A DNA stretch of 64,000 nt from Eopsaltria australis (taxonomy: Eukaryota; Chordata; Aves; Passeriformes; Petroicidae). The DNA is taken from NCBI GenBank assembly GCA_034509425.1, contig JAVTVJ010000298.1, positions 186,001 through 250,000 on the forward strand. Reading direction: 5' to 3'. The number at the start of each line of letters is the position of its first letter. Within the stretch, counting starts at the first letter, position 1. The notes beneath the pieces are model-generated. The model was not told the DNA's origin. It ran no database searches and saw only the letters and a list, made by a program, of their open reading frames with translations. Below, one piece after another: positions 23,926 to 35,008 of this stretch. A program made the position numbers and the translations under genes.

Positions 23926-26900
23926 TAAAGATATATTGCAGACACCAAGATATACAGAACTGGAGCCTTCTAATTTACTTCCTTGACCTTGATCCCTAAA
24001 TTCTTGCTTTCAGTTTTATAGGAATTAAAGTTTAAAAATGCATTCACTTGTTAATAAAATTATAAATAAAACAGGTCATAAAAAACCCAAGGATCCCACC
24101 CTCTGGCTAGAATTGGGAAGAAATATTCTCTTCCCCAATGGCTTTCATCTCTTCCCTTTTTTTATCTGACAATGAACATTTGGAAGTGAATGTTGGGCAT
24201 AGCTACATATGTGCTAGTCCATGAAAATAAGTTAGCTCTTTTAAAATAAATAATTTCCGTAAAGCAGCAAACATTTATTAATGCCACCACTTACACTGCA
24301 ATGCAGTAAAAGGAAATGGTGTTTTGCTATTTAAAACATACCTGGGTGGGATTCAGGAAAGTACATTTTGATAAAACACAAGCCCCTTATGTCTGCTTCA
24401 AAGAGATATCGAACAAAACCTTTTGACTATTTTTTTTTCTATTTTATTTTCTTTGCATATAAGACTAAGGTATAAAACTGCTACCACGTGACCTTTATTT
24501 GCTGCATACCAGCTGTCATAATTATTCTTTACATGCTCCTGTATTGATACTTGTTACCAAAACAGAGCAGCAAATTTTCAGGGCATGTCCTGGGAGCTGA
24601 GACCACTGGGGATCCCCTGGGAGTTCCCCATGGGGCAGGATCTGGCTGTGGGCAGCTGGAAAGCACCCCTGCAGCAGCGCTGCTGGTCCAAGGGCTGATG
24701 GTCCTGGGGGCTCAGTGGCCCTGGGCCCTGGGCAGGGCTGGGGGGAGCCCCAGGCCCCTGGGCAGGCAGGGAGAGCTGCTGGGGATGCCCTGGGGGTCCC
24801 AACAAAAACCATACTAGCACATAAAAACATACCAACATGACAGCCAACAGTGTCAGACATCACCAGGGAATGACAGATCATCCCAGCCACCAAATAATAA
24901 GGCAGAAAAATTCAGAAAAATCAAACTCAAGTGCTTACATCACATTCAAGACAATTTCCTCATTTTCCTCATTATTCTATCATAAATCTGAGTTCTTACA
25001 TGTGTAAGAAGCCTTATAACGGTTCTTAAACATTTTGGATGAAATTTACTCTCTCTTTGCTATCTTCAAATCCAAAGTCATGCTGAATTTATAGTGTTAT
25101 GACTGAGAAAAGGAGTTTGCTTTTCCTGAAAAGCATTTCGTGCCACAGTGCATGAAGAGTGCTGTTAAAATAAATTACATTTTAGCTTCATAGAGCACTT
25201 CCTTCTTATGCAAGTGCTCCCATTAAACTGGTAAGGTTTGGATATTCAGCACTTCTAAGAATTGCATCTCTATATGTCAGTTTCTATAAATAGTTTAAAA
25301 TGCCAAAATTTAGCTATTCATGTTTGAAAATCATGGCCCATTTTTAGAGATGTTACAGCAGCATTCTAATTCTAATCATGACCCAGGTTGAAAATTCCTG
25401 CTAACCTGGAAAATCAAAATGGCTAATGAACTTGTAAAGGTTTGGTCCTCAATAAGTTAGACCTCTTAAAGGAGAAATGGTTTCCAAAGTTGGCCATTTT
25501 TTTCTTTCTCTCATGTCTACAAAGCAAGCTCTAAAGATTTAGCTAGCCAGCATTTCTTTCATTGGTCTCTTGGGTTTTGAAATTGGAGTGTGACCTTTTC
25601 AACACATATCTAGCTTGAAACCTAACCTTTTATATCTAAAGATGTTGTATTAGAAGGTCTGGAGGTAGGCAAAGGAAGAAGAAAATTTTTTCTTTTTTTT
25701 TAATATTTCTCTAAATACTTAAGATATCTGAATGTGTTGCACACTGAAAATTAATTATGCTGAACAGGCTAAACAGGCAATGTTTGCCTCCTAAAGAGGT
25801 TAGGGTTTTTTTGTTTCTTTTGGTTGGTTGGTTTGCTTTGCTTTATTTGTCTCAAACACTGGAATGGAATTGTTTAAGTTGTGAAGGTCCCACATATACT
25901 TTTCTAATTTTAAGAAATTTATTCCCTTTTCAAAACAGGAAAACTGTGTTTCTCTAATTATTGCATAGCTACTTCTTCCTTTACTGAAGCTTTCTTTTGA
26001 TCTTCTGAGGAAACTGAATTCTGTCTTTATACTTAATTCTTTCATACTTAAATAAATCTAGTTTAAATACTTACAGGCAAATTCCAATTGTCTTCAACAC
26101 AAAAAACAGACTGTGCAAGCTAGAGCTGCTGATTGTCTTTTTAATTCTGAATCTCATGCACTGGGAGTTCATGAATTTAAAAAAATATATAATGCAACAA
26201 TCCACAGACTCGTTGCAACTACTTGGTAAGAGTCAGATGACTTTTATATCTCTTAGTTTTATTGTCACTTAATATTAACGGAAGACATTCTTGTGTTATT
26301 ATTACAGAAATTATTCTCATCACTGGAAAGCCAGAAAATAATGCTGACATTGTCCAGACAGAACCAATCACAAACATTGCTGAGACTGCCATGAGTTGCA
26401 GAACAGCTGCCTTAGCAGTATACCTACCTCACTCTTACTCATCATCAAAAAAAAAAAGCCCCGATGAAAATTTTGCTTCTCTGTCAACATTCATTAGAAT
26501 TTAAATTTATAAATTCGAATCTACCCCATAGAAAAAAAGGGAAAAAATAAAGGAAAAACCCTCACAAAACAAATTGACAGATGTTCCTTTTTCAAACCAG
26601 AAGAGGGTTTTTTGTGCATGGTGTTGTGTAAGTGGTTGGGTTTTGGATTGGGTGAAGGATTCACACAATAAAATAAAAAAATACTTACCTGACAAAAATC
26701 ACTGTTCCATGCAGTCTTAATACTAATGTTTTAAACTGATTGAAAACAGAGACAATATCCTGTATAGGATATTGTTCAAAAAATTTCCACACTGTAAACA
26801 CCCCCTATGAAATTAAACATCCAACTTTCAAAGAATGTCATGTCTAAAATTGAAAAATGCATTTAAAATTGCAGAGGATTAAAATGTGAGAAAACAGTAA

Positions 26901-28626
26901 AATTTAAATTAAAATCTCCTTCAAGACAAGGGAAACAGCCTCCAGAGGACTTGTTATAGAAGGTTGGCAGGTGTGAATACTGACAATTCTCAAAGTAAAT
27001 AGAGTAGCTCGTAACTAAGAACTATTGTTTCAGACTTTCTTTCAATTTTAGCGTATTTTCTCTGAAATCAGAACAAATGAGACACCTATACTTTTGCACA
27101 AGGAAACAGAAAGCAGAGATAACCCATGTCTTTACACTGCCTCTGCTTTTTCCTCACATCTCACCAGCAATATGCCTGGGTTTAGAAGAGCAGTTCCTTT
27201 TTTTTTTTTTCCCCTAGTAATTAAATTAGAAACTGCACTATAAAATTGTGCTTTTATAACCTTTAACCATTCTTTTCTCTTCCTTATTCTGATCAGGTCT
27301 TTGAATGTGAATGAGGTGTTTAAATGCGAATGGAGGCCTGTTGCAGCTTAAAATCTGAAGCTGGTTCTTGGATCACATAAAGCTTTTCTCTCTGTTCCTG
27401 CTACATCAGAATTTTTTAAAGAAATTTTCTAGCAAAGCTGCATGTTCCACATCACTAGCAGCAACCTCCTGCAGTGTGGTTGCACCCAGGGAGTGAAGTA
27501 ACAGAAAAGAAAAGAACTCTCAGAAAAATGAATTAATTTGATGAGTGATATGAAGATGACACCTAGCCTCTAAACCCAACTGTAGGTAAAAGCTCTTTGC
27601 TCAAAACCAAATACACAATAATAGAATTTTCCACTCCATTTGGTGCTCAGTCATTTTGCCTGAACTCACTAAAGTTTTGTTCAATGACTGCTCATAATTA
27701 TACAGCTTCACATCTCTGGTGTGCACATCACATGGAAGACCTGCTGCAGGTTTTAATGTCAGTGGAAAGATTAATTGAATTTATAAACTCCTCAAAATAG
27801 TTTCATATTTATCAGAAGATGAGTGAAACAAGATTGCCAAAACTTTACTTTCCAGTTCCTATCAGTGTATATCTTGTATTTTCAGACTACTTTAACATCT
27901 TATTCTTTTCTTTATTCTGGTTGTCCACTTGTGCTAAGTGACTTTTCATAAAAATGACCAAGTATAGAGGCATATTTTTCTATAAAAGAGTTATTTCTTG
28001 TAAACCGAATTTGTACAATACTTCATTAACTCCCTAGAAATATGTTTTTCACAACAGTTTTAAACGCTGATGGAAAATAGACTATTTGCAGTAAAAATGA
28101 AAAATCCTTTTTTTGCTGCTAAAAAAAAATGACAAAGCCCACTTTTTTCTTCATAAAAATAACTCTTCTCTTTTTCTGAAATTTAAAAATGTCCCCCAGA
28201 TGCTGTGGACACAACTATGTGCTAAGTAACACTAGGATTTATAGTAACAAAGTAAAGATGAAAACTGACTTAACTCCTGGTTTATTAATTAAATCTAATA
28301 ATGGTCTAACAGCAACTGAGCTTCTCATTGTGGAACTGAAACCAAAAGTTCTGTCATCTGTTGATTTCAAACCCCGGAAGTTTAATTTTGATTTTCAATC
28401 AGCTGCATTTGTCTATTGCATCTACCAGATCCAATAGGAGCAATGACAGTATTGCAATAACTCTGGTGGGTTACAGTTAGATATAATACAAGCATCTGAG
28501 GGTAAAGGAGTACCATTTATTAGACCAACTAAGGCTAGGTTTTGTCTAGGGAAGCTGAGAAAAATAATAAATTATACAATGTGCACTTTGTCACATCTTG
28601 ATTCCGTAAGAATGAAACCTACATAC
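23926..28626. other. AT-rich single-copy DNA with one GC-rich island
   Basis: No gene is recognised. It contains the GC-rich island at 24,580-24,800, a G/T-rich tract at about 25,805-25,855, a perfect short hairpin at 26,752-26,775 and a T-run near 27,198-27,210. Frames at 25,757-26,504 and 28,189-28,437 are short, AT-rich in codon use and unrecognised. Confidence 0.5.
24580..24800. other. GC-rich island of unknown origin
   Basis: About 220 bp of strongly G/C-rich sequence are full of GGG and CCC runs, with CCCTGGG/CCCAGGG near-palindromes, inside DNA that is otherwise clearly AT-rich. CpG dinucleotides are few, so it is not a typical CpG-island promoter. The frames of 88-123 codons on both strands are a by-product of low stop-codon density. 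It could be a decayed GC-rich repeat or an inserted retro-fragment. Confidence 0.6.
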
Positions 28627-28720
28627 TTTGAAATTCTTGCTTCCATATAGAGGGACAATTATTTTCTCATACATGGCCTTGTTGAAGTTCTGTTCTTCTT
28701 CAGGTGTCCATTCCCAAAGA
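28627..28720 (-). CDS. Candidate internal coding exon (partial gene, unidentified)
   Basis: On the minus strand a 94-bp open segment is bracketed by splice signals. Upstream is a pyrimidine-rich tract with TTTTCAG (AG at 28,721-28,722). Downstream is a GTATGT donor directly after the last codon (28,621-28,626). The frame is open throughout, leaving one base before 31 codons. The peptide begins LWEWTPEEEQNFNKAMYEKI and continues with a VPLYGS-containing tail. It looks like real protein, being rich in W, E, K and Y and not low-complexity. The length is typical of a vertebrate internal exon. I do not recognise the family and found no second exon of the same gene in the window, so this may be one exon of a gene whose long introns fill the region on the minus strand. 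The alternative is a chance frame. Confidence 0.35.
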
Positions 28721-28848
28721 CTGAAAATCAAAGCTCTGGAGCACAGCCAGATGTAGTTTATAATATGAAAAAAAACTTGAAAGCACAGATCATATTCATT
28801 TTTCAACTGATACCAGTTCTTCTATTAAAGGTATTTTTCTCCTTTAGG

Positions 28849-28940
28849 AAAAAAAATAAAACAAAAACAAAACCAACAAAAAACACAATCAACCAAAACA
28901 AAACAAAAAAACCCAACCCCCAGAAAACCAAGAACCAAAC
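28849..28940. repeat. A/C-rich low-complexity tract
   Basis: About 92 bp dominated by AAAAC, CCAA and CAAAA units with very few G or T. Confidence 0.8.
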
Positions 28941-30935
28941 AGAAGAAGTTCAGCCTCTTATTCATGACAAATTTGTGGATGAAACATGAGGATTGAGTTC
29001 TTGTTTTATCTTGTGTAGCCAGCACAGTCAGTGGAGTCTAGGGAACTATTCATCTCCTTCTAAAGCAGATATCTGCTTTGGGAGAGCTGAATAGCTTTCT
29101 TTCTCTATTGACTGCATTGACTGGATGGCTATTGACTCTAACAGGAGCTTAGATACCAGCCCTGTGTAATCGTTTATGTTGTAGATACCTAAATACAGCA
29201 GGGTGACTCAGCTGCCCAAACCCAGGTTCCTGATGCCACTACAACATTACCTCCTCATGTGCTTCTGGATAAAGAGTTGTCAGCCACAGCATGACACACA
29301 ACAATGGCTCTAGAAATGGATGTTCAAGCAGCTTTCTGCGTCTGACTCAGGAGGTGAATTCAGCTGTGGGGTTTCCTTAGTTGTTAGCGAAGTTCAAGTG
29401 TGGGCTGAAGTGATGAGGAGAAGGACACCAGAACCTGCAGATGGCCACAGCCTGGCACGGTGGCTGGGTGTTCCACTGCCTTGGTGTTCCATGGATTAGA
29501 GCAGTGGATTATCCATGTGATAGAGTGTGGAGATTCACACTGCAGAGTGCAGGTGTCTGCATTCCTCACAGTAACCTCCTGCTCATCAGCCAGGGGTGAG
29601 GGATCAGCTGGGTTTCTCTGTAAGAGGTAGTTCTGTAAAAACTGCTGCTGACTGGACCTGCAGAAATGAACTGCAGCAGCTGCATCCATCTGACCAAGGC
29701 AGGAGGAACTGGGAGCTCACTGGAGTCAGGTCTGAGCACTCTGGGAAGTAGAATCCCTCTGGATGTTGAAGTCCAGTTGTGTTAGCACTTCTTTCACATA
29801 GAGTAGTGATAAGAGGAACGTGCGAACTTTGGAAGACTCAGAAATACATGAAATTGTATCCTTAAATAAAACCAAAATGAAAATGAGCAAAGTACTTATG
29901 TATATTTCTTTTATTTTGATTGGGTTTTTAAAATTTTGGTCATTCAAAACAGTCCCAATCTTACTATTTACCTCTCACAGTCGAATCACAGTGTTGGGCA
30001 TGTTGTTTAGGATTCAGTGATAAACTGCTATGTTTTCTTAACACTTTGACCCTTTTAGTTGTACTTTTGTATAGCCTGGTCTTCATTCATTATTCATTGT
30101 CCTTGGTCATACCTTTTTTTCCCTTTGATGTGCTGCTAGGTTCTCTCAAATTCAGAAAGGTAGAATTATAGACACATAATCATGTAGTCTCCAGTAGCGG
30201 TGGCATCCTTACTATCTCCTCCAGTTTTAGGGCCCACCAGTTCATCTGTGACCATCATGGCAACCTGTCATGACAACTCTGCAACACAAACTTTCCTTCT
30301 GAAGTTTAATTCCCAGACAATATCCATAAATGCATATTTCCAATTCTTGATCCTGTTTCAAAAATGTGACTATATCTTCAAAGCTGTCTTCTGTTGCAGT
30401 TTTTCCTCTGTATCTCTCTGTTTTCTGTATAACTTATTGCAGTAGTTCGGAGCCATCTCTGTTACAAAAACTGCTGTATCATACACAAACACAGTGGAAG
30501 AGAGCCATCTCAGAAGGAATAAATGAGAAACAGTTTAGAAGAGGTGCCATTACTTCCCAAGGAATATAATGCCTTCAGCAGAATGAGCTTTTTGATATTT
30601 AACATAGACTGCTAAATGTAAGTAGGTCAGCTTCTGTGTATACAAGATTTTTCCCCTAATTCCTGTGCATATACTAACAGCTTAAAGATGTTAAGTCTCT
30701 CCTGTGTTTTCACTGTACATTGTTGTGCATTTTAGTGATAAAATCCACAAAACTATGCTGCTGGTGAGCTTGGGAAGAAACAACTTTCAGTTGTGTTCCA
30801 AATGTCTAATCTTCTAGCAGTAGCAGGGAGCTGGATCTTTACAACTAAAATTTCTATACAGCACCAGATCTAGCTAATAGCACTTACCTCATTACAATGA
30901 GGCTATTCAGGTGTTTCAGACTACATGCCTAACAT

Positions 30936-30982
30936 TACCAAAAAAACAAAACAAAACTACACAAAACCAAAACAAAACCACT
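30936..30982. repeat. A/C-rich low-complexity tract
   Basis: About 47 bp of ACAAAAC-type units with a single T. Confidence 0.8.
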
Positions 30983-33900
30983 GCCAAACAAAGCCAGAAC
31001 TGAGCAAGTGCATAATAACCAGTTTTATTGAGCAAGGCTTTATTCAATTATTTGATTGAATTAATGCATTTAGCATTAAAAGCTATCACCTGCTCTTCAC
31101 CTCTCTAAAATGTTTATCTGCCTCTTAAGTATTACCTTACTTTTGAATTCCTGCACATCATAATTTCTTATTTATAGAGATTTACATCATTAAGTGCTCT
31201 TTCCAATAAGTCTTTGGTATATATTCAGATTCTCCAGTTTAACCTGCTTTCCTTCATTTAGGAAGACTGTCTACATTCTCTTGACAAATACAAGATAATA
31301 TTCATGTAACTCCAGTGATTTCCATTGGGTTCCTCAGCTTGTACTGGCACTGTAGATGAGGAAGGAAATAACAGAGAAAATGTGATTGATACAATAAATC
31401 CTTAGTATAAAATTTATTCATTTTTTATTTCAGATTTTAAAAATTGTAAGATTTCTGTGGTATTAATTTATATAATAATCAAAATCATCCAACTATCTGT
31501 ATCTGAAGGAAAGATAGAAACAGGAAAACCTCTGTGTCAGTGTTTTCCATCAGGTATGAGTGTCATATTCTACAGGATTTGAATGTGTGGGAGCTTAAGC
31601 CCAAGACCAAGTTAAAAGAGAGAAAATCCAAGGCAAAAAACCTGCAGCATTATTGCAATTTAAAATAATTTAGGATTCTTTTTCTATATAAGTTTTGTGA
31701 AACATAAATCTGGACAAGGACTGCAGGGCTCAATGTCATGTCAGATTTAATTTTTTTTTAATTAGAGACAGGGATTCTAAAATTCATAGCCTTCTGTGCC
31801 TTAAGTTTTGTTCTGTAATGTACTTATAATATATTACCTCTTTTCCCAGCAATTTTTCTAGATATTTACCATTAGAATAAATATTGTGTTCCTGGGATCC
31901 TAAAAGCACAGAGGACAGATTTGCACTCATTTAGAATGCTCTTGCCATCTGCTAATCTCTTAGAATTTGGACTGATCAGGTGAAATGATTCCAACAGAGT
32001 ATTTCAGATATTATCCTATTCCTCTTTCATAAAATGAACTGTTTACTTTCCCTTTATATCCCTTGACTCACTTGATCTTATCAATTTTCATTGGATTGAG
32101 AAAATCAAAAGTAAATACTCAAGCAGGAAGGATCAGAGTAATCCACCCTTCTTATGAGAAGAGAGAAGTACTCAGAAGAGTGGAAGGAGAATCAAAAGAA
32201 AAAAGAATTCTTATAGAGGGTGTGAAAGGTATTGGACAGACTGGTTCTTAGGAGGCAGTTAAAAGAGAGAGGCAGATCCTAGAAGGATGTTAGGAGGCAG
32301 ACATGTATGTATTACCAAACACAGATCTGAGGCAGTAACCTCATCCATTCTCTGTAGGATGACCAGGAGCCCAGAGCTCAGCTCCCTGAGATAACAGCCC
32401 ATGCTGAGATTACAAGAAGATGGCACCAGTGTGTCACCTCTCAGCACTGCTTTCGTAGAAAAAAGCACACTGGCAAAAGCAGGGAAAAACCCCAGGATTA
32501 GAGCTTTTGCTCTAATCCCATGGCTCCTACACTGACTGTAAATACTATTGCCTAAGACAGCACAGCTTTGTAGCCTCTCAGCTCTGGACTAAATTACCTG
32601 GAGTAGTAGTGTGTCCTAGGGAAATGCTATAACATAATTTCTGTGTCTAATGCTCTTCCCAAGCATTTGTTGGACTCACCACTGGGCTCAATGGACCTTT
32701 GATCTGGACTTTAAGAGACATTGTTATGTTTTTAATATATCTTGGCCTAGAAGCTAACTTGGGGTGGCCATGACATGATCTCAGATAATTGCCTGAGACT
32801 GCTGCTACTCAAAGCATCCAGAAATAGCCACATCTTCCTTCTTTGCTTAGTACAGAATACACCTGGGGAACTTGCAAGGAAAAGGAGCTGAGATTCAAAG
32901 CATGATGAATGTTGAAACTAATTGGTTTGTTTAGAGATTCTGTATATGCATTGAATGTTGTGGAAAGGACGTAATTAAACAGCAGAGATTTTGTTTGTCC
33001 CAGTCCTAGCTCTTGTCTTCTGTCTTAAGAAGATATTACTTTACTATAGGCGACTGGTTTAATCCCAGTCATCATGTACCATACTGTGTCTCACAGTTTC
33101 CTCCAACCCTCTCCAGTGAGATGGGAAAAATAATCAGGGAAAAAAGGAAAAACCCTCATAGGTTGAGAGAGGAAGAGTTTAAAAATTTAAACGAAGAAAA
33201 ATACTAATGATAATACCAATGCTGATGCTGATACTTATACTAATAATAGGATCTTGAATTCACAGGAAATATTGTGGATTTCCTCATAATCGAAAAGTCA
33301 TGTTATTGAATTTGGAAAAGTCTGCATCAGATCCATCGGCATCAGCAGTAACATGTGGAGTTCGTATTTGTAAATTAATTTTATCTTAACTTTCCCACTC
33401 ATGAGAGCAAGGATTTGCCTTTTAATAAATTACTGTTTTAATTTCTGCTCTAATACATACTTTAAGAGATACAAAATCTGTTTCTTGATTTTTTTTTTCC
33501 TGTACTTCTTTTTTTCTTTGTATTTCAACAAAATGTGTGGACAATTCAGTCTTAAGGCTCTTACCAACCCAGTGTCTATCTCATGTAAGGTACCACAGAG
33601 AAAGAGGCCTATGTGCAAAGGCTGTTTTGGGGAGTGCTCCCATCACAGCTTTCTACTTTGAAAAGCTCTGTTTGGCCTCACTCTTCTGTGGAGACTCAGA
33701 TTTCTCTTTGCTTTGACCCTGGCCCAGGCTGGGACCTCTGTTATGAGATATGCCAAAGACCAAGGATTGTTTGTAGAAGAGTTCACATAACAGCCCTTTG
33801 GAAACCCTCCTGGGCTGAGACTTGTTTTCAGTGCCTTGAGTGCCCTAACAGGCCTTGATTGCCCTGAAAAACTTCATCTGGATCCTCCACCCCAGCACCC

Positions 33901-34528
33901 TTTACTCATTGGCCTGGGAGCTGCATTAAAGTTCAGAGCTGGGGCTTGCCCCTTGGCTAAGTTGAATTCTGTATTTGTACATTGTATGTGCATACATTCA
34001 TTTCTAGGTCTATATATGCTATAAAACCAAACAAATAAAACAAATATCCTAATTTCTTGGTGGTACCAGACAGAAAGCTACATAAAGATATGCTAAATGT
34101 AGTCCTAATTTCACTTAATGACAACACTAAATCTCAAAGCCTAGAAGAGATTGTCCTGAACCTTTGTAACATTTCAGAGTGACTTTTTTTCTTCTTTCCT
34201 TTTAAGAAAATATAAAAAAGAAAATACTAAATAGACTAAAAGACTAAATAGCCTAAGCAAAGGAAAAATGGCATCTAAAGTCCTTTATATTTGCTAATAC
34301 AAGTAATGTTGCCATGGTAGTATCTTTTATTTTTTTTGCACAGAGACTGCTATGAAAACTAAAGAGGTAATCAAAGTGCTATTTTTCTTTTGTTGACAAT
34401 TTTCTACTTTGTTATTTCTGTTTTTCTCACTGGAAACAAAGAAAACTTTGCTTTATTGCATAACTTGATTTCAGAAAACGTGATTGTTTTGAGACCGCAT
34501 AGATCATGTTTCAAGAACTTTTGTTCAG

Positions 34529-35008
34529 GGATTTGGCAATCCAGGTGGAAAGCTAGCCAGAAAGCCAGGCAGTTGGAGCAGCCTGCCAGGTGGGAAGCAG
34601 GGCAGCTGGACAGCCATGAAGTCCAGTGAGATGGGCAGTCAGCCCTTCACCCACCACTGTGCCAGCTGGCTTGCAAGAGGTGGAAGGGAAGCCTCTCTGC
34701 CTGCCTGGTTTCCATAAAAGATGCAGAAGAACCAGCTTATTTCCAGTGAAAACAGCGTTTCTATGGAACCAGAATCCTCAGGTGGGAAATTGTTTTACAA
34801 ATTGTTCAGCCAGGAGCCCAGGCAAGGCCAGAGTCATCACACAGGAGGCAGATCTGAGGTTCCTTCCAGAAAGATCAGGGCAACAGGGCACAGGGCTGAG
34901 CAGAGGCACATCTACAGTGCAGCTCAAGCCAGAACTGGGTGTCTGCTCTGGGGCTTACACAGAGCTGCCAGAAAAAACTGACCGAGAATCCATGGGTAGG
35001 GCTTCCAG
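34529..35008 (+). other. GC-rich exon-like block ending at a strong splice donor
   Basis: This 480-bp block is clearly GC-richer than its surroundings. It follows a TTTTGTTCAG acceptor-like site and ends at CTTCCAG|GTAAGG, an excellent donor match (GT at 35,009-35,010). A frame is open from 34,620 to the donor, with its stop formed by the intronic TAA. A second, ATG-started frame of 86 codons lies at 34,721-34,981. Neither translation resembles a known protein, and the full block is not open in one frame. It could be a non-coding RNA exon, a terminal part of a coding exon, or a decayed GC-rich retroelement. Confidence 0.3.

Larger units (their letters stand above)
28721..34528. other. Single-copy DNA with A/C-rich tracts
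   Basis: No gene is supported. A/C-rich tracts lie at 28,849-28,940 and 30,936-30,982. The moderately GC-rich block 29,330-29,750 holds a 101-codon minus-strand frame without resemblance. The block 33,590-33,960 is likewise GC-richer and may be a decayed repeat, but I cannot match it. Confidence 0.5.

Noticed and set aside
24522..24893. Frames of 88-123 codons on both strands of the GC-rich island
   Set aside because: Long frames on both strands at once reflect low stop density in GC-rich DNA. The peptides are Pro/Gly/Ala-rich without a domain.
29384..29689. 101-codon minus-strand frame in a GC-richer patch
   Set aside because: The translation has no recognisable domain and no convincing splice sites at its ends. 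It may be a decayed repeat.
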